A DNA stretch of 64,000 nt from Chloroherpetonaceae bacterium. GTDB lineage: Bacteria; Bacteroidota; Chlorobiia; Chlorobiales; Chloroherpetonaceae. Below are positions 60,901 to 64,000 of this stretch, piece by piece. The DNA lies in contig JANQGG010000034.1 of NCBI GenBank assembly GCA_028277445.1, positions 1 through 64,000 of the forward strand, in the 5' to 3' direction. Below the pieces are notes generated by a model. It had not been told where the DNA came from, did not search any database, and saw only the letters and a list, made by a program, of their open reading frames with translations. Position numbers and translations under genes: made by a program. Within the stretch, counting starts at the first letter, position 1. Each line of letters starts with the position of its first letter.

Positions 60901-62584
60901 GTTGCCTGGCGGTAAAGTGTTCCCGTGGATTGCAAAAGTCCGCCACTCCACGCCAGGCGTTGGATTGATCTCGCCACCACCGCATCATGATATTTACTCG
61001 ATTGAGGATTTGGCAGAACTTATCCACGATTTAAAAAATGCAAACCGTGACGCCAGAATATGTGTAAAGCTTGTTTCAAGCGTTGGCGTTGGAACTATTG
61101 CCGCCGGGGTGGCCAAAGCTCATGCCGATGTGGTACTGATTAGCGGTTACGATGGCGGAACAGGCGCTTCACCCATGTCGAGCATTAAAAATGCCGGTAT
61201 GCCTTGGGAGTTAGGATTGGCAGAGACGCATCAAACGCTGGTAATGAACAATCTCCGAAGCCGTATTGTGGTAGAGACTGATGGTCAGATGAAAACCGGG
61301 CGGGATGTGGCCATTGCCGCCTTGCTTGGCGCAGAAGAGTATGGTTTTGCAACCGCGCCGCTTGTTGTGATGGGATGCGTGATGATGCGCGTATGTCATA
61401 AAAACACGTGCCCGGTGGGCGTGGCTACCCAAGACCCGCTCTTGAGGCATAAGTTTAGTGGAAAGCCCGAACATGTTGAAAATTACATGCGCTTTGTGGC
61501 CATGGAAATGCGTGAGTACATGGCAAAGCTTGGATTTAGAACAGTGGATGAAATGATAGGCCGCGTTGATAAATTGGAGCCGGATCGTGTCATTAACCAT
61601 TGGAAAGCCAAAGGGTTGGATTTATCAAAAATCCTCTATCAACCCGATATCCCGGATACGGTTGGTCGGTATTGCAGCATCAAACAAAATCATGGCATTG
61701 AAAAATCGTTGGATGTCAATGTCTTGCTTAAAATTGCCGATAGCTCCATCAAATACGGTAAGAAGCTTCATAGCACGTTGCCGATTAAAAATACTGATCG
61801 CGTTGTCGGTACAATTTTAGGGCATGAAATTTCCAAACATCATGGCGAAGCCGGCTTGCCGGAAGATACCATTCATCTTCATTTTAAAGGATCGGCAGGT
61901 CAAAGTTTTGCCGCGTTTGTACCGAAAGGTATGACGATGGAATTGGAAGGCGATGCAAATGATTACACCGGAAAAGGTCTTTCGGGCGGTAAAGTGATCG
62001 TCTATCCCCCGGATGAAAGCACGTTTGTGGCCGAGGAAAATATTATTGTCGGTAACGTGTCGTTTTATGGGGCAACCGGTGGCGAAGCTTATATCCGGGG
62101 AATGGCAGGCGAGCGTTTTTGTGTAAGAAACAGCGGCGTTCGGGCTGTGGTGGAATCGGTTGGCGATCATGGATGCGAGTACATGACGGGCGGACGTGTG
62201 GTGATTTTAGGCCATACCGGACGAAATTTTGCAGCCGGAATGTCCGGTGGTGTGGCTTATGTCTTTGATATGGATGGCAAATTTGAAAATCGTTGCAACC
62301 AGCAAATGGTGGATTTGGATCCCTTGGATGATGCCGAGGAAATTGCCGAGGTTAAAGAGATGATTCAAAAACACTTTAACTATACCTCAAGCACAAAGGC
62401 CAATCAGTTGTTGTCTTTATGGGAAGAGATTTTGCCGAAGTTTGTCAAAGTTATTCCAAGGGATTACAAACGTGCCATGGAAGCCATGAAGCGTGTCAAA
62501 AGCATGGGTGTTGAAGGCGAAGATGCCATTATGATGGCTTTTGAAGAAAATGCGAAAGATGTAGCGCGGGTTAGCGGAAATTAG
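57995..62584 (+). CDS. gltB: Glutamate synthase large subunit
   Basis: This 1529-residue enzyme makes two glutamates from glutamine and 2-oxoglutarate. The N-terminal Ntn glutaminase domain uses Cys19 ([17 protein letters not shown]), exposed after loss of an 18-residue propeptide. The FMN/synthase domain has [18 protein letters not shown] and [13 protein letters not shown]. The 3Fe-4S cluster cysteines are at 1128, 1134 and 1139 ([15 protein letters not shown]). The C-terminal GXGXG domain (about 1250-1450) has [17 protein letters not shown]-like sequence ([17 protein letters not shown]) and [15 protein letters not shown]. Full length is close to other bacterial GltB proteins. It forms an NADPH-dependent complex with GltD, encoded 25 bases downstream. 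Confidence 0.97.
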   Translation: MERNKEQGLYNPQFEHDSCGIGFVANIKGHKSNEIIHQGLEILKNLKHRGACGCEENTGDGAGLMIQIPHDFFKQACKEKFELPESGEYAVGMVYLPPDRLKQRQLEDICSEMIQAEGQKLLGWRSVPTNNSSLGETAKSQEPVVRQVFIAKGQCVNSTLEFERKLYVIRRRTTKSIVYSGLLGSDYFYFSSLSSRTITYKGMLMPEQLESYYPELSDPNMKSALAMIHSRFSTNTFPSWDRAQPFRFISHNGEINTLRGNINWMYAREARLKSDLFGKDIEKLKPLILTDGSDSSMFDNCFEFLVLSGRPMAHAAMMMIPEPWTNHESMDEKRKAFYEYHSCLMEPWDGPASMAFTDGVQIGAVLDRNGLRPSRYYVTKDDLVIMASEVGVSDVAPSRILHKGRLQPGRMFLVDTKEGRIISDEEIKEKIVSEHPYDQWLKENLLDLDDLPEVPWQEQPPHHTVLTRQKAFGYYREDLDGIILPMCQHGIEPVGAMGHDAPLAVLSKRPQLLYSYFKQLFAQVTNPPIDSIREEIITSTVTTIGSEGNLLDPKPESARMIKLSSPIITNEELEKLRRYTSDGFKAETLPIVFDVNGGGEALEKAMNKLFEKANKLIADGVNIIILSDKRQLTHDHAAIPALLAVSGLHHHLIREGKRTKVGIILESGEPREVHHMALLVGFGVGAVNPYLAFESIGELIEEERLKDISYEKAIKNYTKALVKGIVKTMAKMGISTIQSYRGAQIFEAVGLNSEVIDKYFTWTSSRIEGIDIDGLANEVLERHRKAFPPREMPEEDLEPGGQHKWRFNGEHHMFNPMSIHLLQKSTRKGDYEIYTEYANIINEQSEQLSTLRGLLKMKFKNEPIDINEVEPIESIMKRFKTGAMSYGSISKEAHETLALAMNRVGGKSNTGEGGEDPQRYVIGTNGDSKNSAIKQVASGRFGVTSHYLSQAKEIQIKMAQGAKPGEGGQLPGGKVFPWIAKVRHSTPGVGLISPPPHHDIYSIEDLAELIHDLKNANRDARICVKLVSSVGVGTIAAGVAKAHADVVLISGYDGGTGASPMSSIKNAGMPWELGLAETHQTLVMNNLRSRIVVETDGQMKTGRDVAIAALLGAEEYGFATAPLVVMGCVMMRVCHKNTCPVGVATQDPLLRHKFSGKPEHVENYMRFVAMEMREYMAKLGFRTVDEMIGRVDKLEPDRVINHWKAKGLDLSKILYQPDIPDTVGRYCSIKQNHGIEKSLDVNVLLKIADSSIKYGKKLHSTLPIKNTDRVVGTILGHEISKHHGEAGLPEDTIHLHFKGSAGQSFAAFVPKGMTMELEGDANDYTGKGLSGGKVIVYPPDESTFVAEENIIVGNVSFYGATGGEAYIRGMAGERFCVRNSGVRAVVESVGDHGCEYMTGGRVVILGHTGRNFAAGMSGGVAYVFDMDGKFENRCNQQMVDLDPLDDAEEIAEVKEMIQKHFNYTSSTKANQLLSLWEEILPKFVKVIPRDYKRAMEAMKRVKSMGVEGEDAIMMAFEENAKDVARVSGN

Positions 62585-62609
62585 TAAAAAGATAGTTCTT
62601 ACAGGTATT

Positions 62610-64000
62610 ATGGGAAAACAAACAGGATTTTTAGAATACGATCGTGAGATTCCTCAGGATAGGGATCCTTCCAAACGCATACGCGACTGGGAAGAATTTC
62701 ATCTTCCGATGTATAGAGAAGAGCTGGAAAACCAGGGCGCCCGTTGCATGGATTGTGGCACGCCATATTGCCATACCGGCATGATTTTATCGGGCGTTGC
62801 CAGTGGTTGCCCGATCAACAATCTTATCCCGGAATGGAACGATTTGGTCTATAAAGGCTTGTGGCGGCATGCTTACGAACGGCTAATGAAAACCAATAAT
62901 TTTCCTGAATTCACCGGCAGGGTTTGCCCTGCGCCGTGTGAAGGATCATGTGTTTTAGGTATTATTGAACCGCCGGTAACCATCAAAAATATTGAGTGCT
63001 CAATTATTGATCGTGCGTTTGAAGAAGAGTGGGTAGAGCCTCAACAACCTAAACTATGCACAGGAAAAAAGGTGGCTGTGGTGGGTTCCGGCCCTGCGGG
63101 CCTTGCTTGTGCGGCTCAACTCAATAAAGCCGGACATCATGTTGTGGTTTATGAACGCGACGATCAGGTTGGCGGGCTTTTGATGTATGGCATTCCCAAC
63201 ATGAAGCTTGATAAAACCGTTGTACAGCGACGCGTTAAGCTTATGGAGGCCGAAGGCATTGAATTTATCACTAATACCGAAGTCGGTAAAGATATCGCCA
63301 TTGAAAGCCTTCAAAATGATATGGATGCCATAGTGTTGTGCTGTGGCGCTACAATTCCTCGCGATTTAACCATTGACGGTCGCGAGTTAAACGGCGTCCA
63401 TTTTGCGATGGATTTTCTAACCGCCAGTACAAAATCGTTATTGAATCAAACGCAGCCAGAACTTACTGCAGAAGGCAAGCATGTTATTGTGATAGGCGGT
63501 GGAGATACCGGTACGGATTGCGTAGGTACATCGCTGCGCCAGAACTGTAAGGATGTGGTTCAGCTCGAAATTATGCCGAAGCCACCATTCCAGCGCGATC
63601 AAAGCAATCCTTGGCCTGAATGGCCCAAGATATTTAAAATGGATTACGGCCAGGAAGAAGCTGCGGCCATCCAGGGGGATGATCCCAGAGAATATTGCGT
63701 CATGACAAACAAATTTGTGGGCGATGGAAACGGTAATGTAAAAGAAGTGCACACCGTAAAAGGCAAGTGGATTACACTCGAAGACGGCCGCAAAACACTT
63801 AAAGTGATTCCGGGAACGGAAAAGGTGTATCCGGCCGACCTGGTGCTTTTAGCGATGGGTTTTATCGGACCGGATGAAACGATCCCAAAAGCGCTCAATC
63901 TTGATCGCGACGCCAGAAACAATGTTAAAGCCGATTACGGTAAATTTAAAACCAATGTGGATGGCATTTTTGTTGCCGGTGATATGCGTCGGGGACAAAG
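62610..64000 (+). CDS. gltD: Glutamate synthase small subunit, 3' end beyond window
   Basis: The frame is open from an ATG at 62610 to the edge (about 463 codons), close to the usual length of about 480-490 residues, so only the last residues are missing. It begins [20 protein letters not shown]. The N-terminal Fe-S domain ([43 protein letters not shown]) is followed by the FAD site [20 protein letters not shown] and [15 protein letters not shown]. The NADPH site is [20 protein letters not shown]. GltD passes electrons from NADPH through FAD and its Fe-S clusters to GltB. It is in the same operon as gltB, with a 25-base gap. Confidence 0.95.
   Translation, partial: MGKQTGFLEYDREIPQDRDPSKRIRDWEEFHLPMYREELENQGARCMDCGTPYCHTGMILSGVASGCPINNLIPEWNDLVYKGLWRHAYERLMKTNNFPEFTGRVCPAPCEGSCVLGIIEPPVTIKNIECSIIDRAFEEEWVEPQQPKLCTGKKVAVVGSGPAGLACAAQLNKAGHHVVVYERDDQVGGLLMYGIPNMKLDKTVVQRRVKLMEAEGIEFITNTEVGKDIAIESLQNDMDAIVLCCGATIPRDLTIDGRELNGVHFAMDFLTASTKSLLNQTQPELTAEGKHVIVIGGGDTGTDCVGTSLRQNCKDVVQLEIMPKPPFQRDQSNPWPEWPKIFKMDYGQEEAAAIQGDDPREYCVMTNKFVGDGNGNVKEVHTVKGKWITLEDGRKTLKVIPGTEKVYPADLVLLAMGFIGPDETIPKALNLDRDARNNVKADYGKFKTNVDGIFVAGDMRRGQ

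Noticed and set aside
61211-62170. Long minus-strand frames inside gltB
   Set aside because: They are shadows of a codon-biased long gene and rich in His and Cys from reversed codons, with no independent support.

Overview
The window looks like chromosomal DNA of a Bacteroidota-type (FCB group) bacterium. It is AT-rich and has a PorQ-like type IX secretion protein, TonB-dependent receptors with carboxypeptidase-regulatory-like N-terminal domains, surface-type lipoproteins with acidic residues after the lipid-anchored cysteine, and a BtuB/BtuG-like cobalamin system. Most starts lack a clear Shine-Dalgarno, but a few genes have a good one (8234, 41847, 51689). I cannot fix the order or genus from sequence alone.

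Layout. (1) 1-4.1 kb: M48 lipoprotein protease, PorQ-like protein and a DnaQ-type exonuclease/GIY-YIG nuclease fusion. (2) 4.1-10.3 kb: a TonB-like protein divergent from a TonB-dependent receptor and its beta-helix lipoprotein, followed by a small lipoprotein. (3) 10.6-15.3 kb: cobalamin riboswitch, BtuB-like receptor, BtuG-like beta-propeller, corrinoid adenosyltransferase, then tadA. (4) 15.8-41.7 kb: a Wzx/Wzy-type surface polysaccharide locus. Its left half (15.8-28.3 kb) is littered with relics: a frameshifted acyl carrier protein, a fabG tail, two diverged copies of a GT2 gene start, a decayed DegT-family aminotransferase, a UDP-GlcNAc 2-epimerase gene reduced to its two ends around an IS remnant, and degenerate IS200/IS605, IS3 and IS1634-type elements. 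Its right half is intact and ends in a PglC/D/E/F-like set for an N,N'-diacetylbacillosamine-type first sugar, and a Wzi-like outer-membrane protein. (5) 41.8-45.1 kb: acetyl-CoA synthetase and a convergent flavin oxidoreductase. (6) 45.3-51.6 kb: sulfate activation (cysC, cysD, cysN-cysC fusion, cysQ) and an SLC13-type permease. (7) 51.7-54.6 kb: phosphoglycerate mutase, a GluR0-like glutamate-receptor channel, and an isocitrate/isopropylmalate dehydrogenase-family enzyme. (8) 54.7-57.4 kb: a small DUF134 regulator / DUF5320 / NifX-like / ferredoxin cluster behind two perfect palindromes, and a convergent radical SAM protein. (9) 58-64 kb: gltB and gltD (gltD runs off the window).

How it fits together. 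The most interesting link is between regions 4 and 6. Two sulfotransferase-like genes lie in the polysaccharide locus, and a complete PAPS-making and PAP-removing gene set lies a few kb downstream with no PAPS reductase in view. This suggests, but does not prove, that the surface polysaccharide is sulfated. Other points of note are the apparently degenerate APS-kinase domain fused to CysN beside an intact stand-alone CysC, the twin operators in front of the DUF134 gene, and the insertion/deletion history of the polysaccharide locus.
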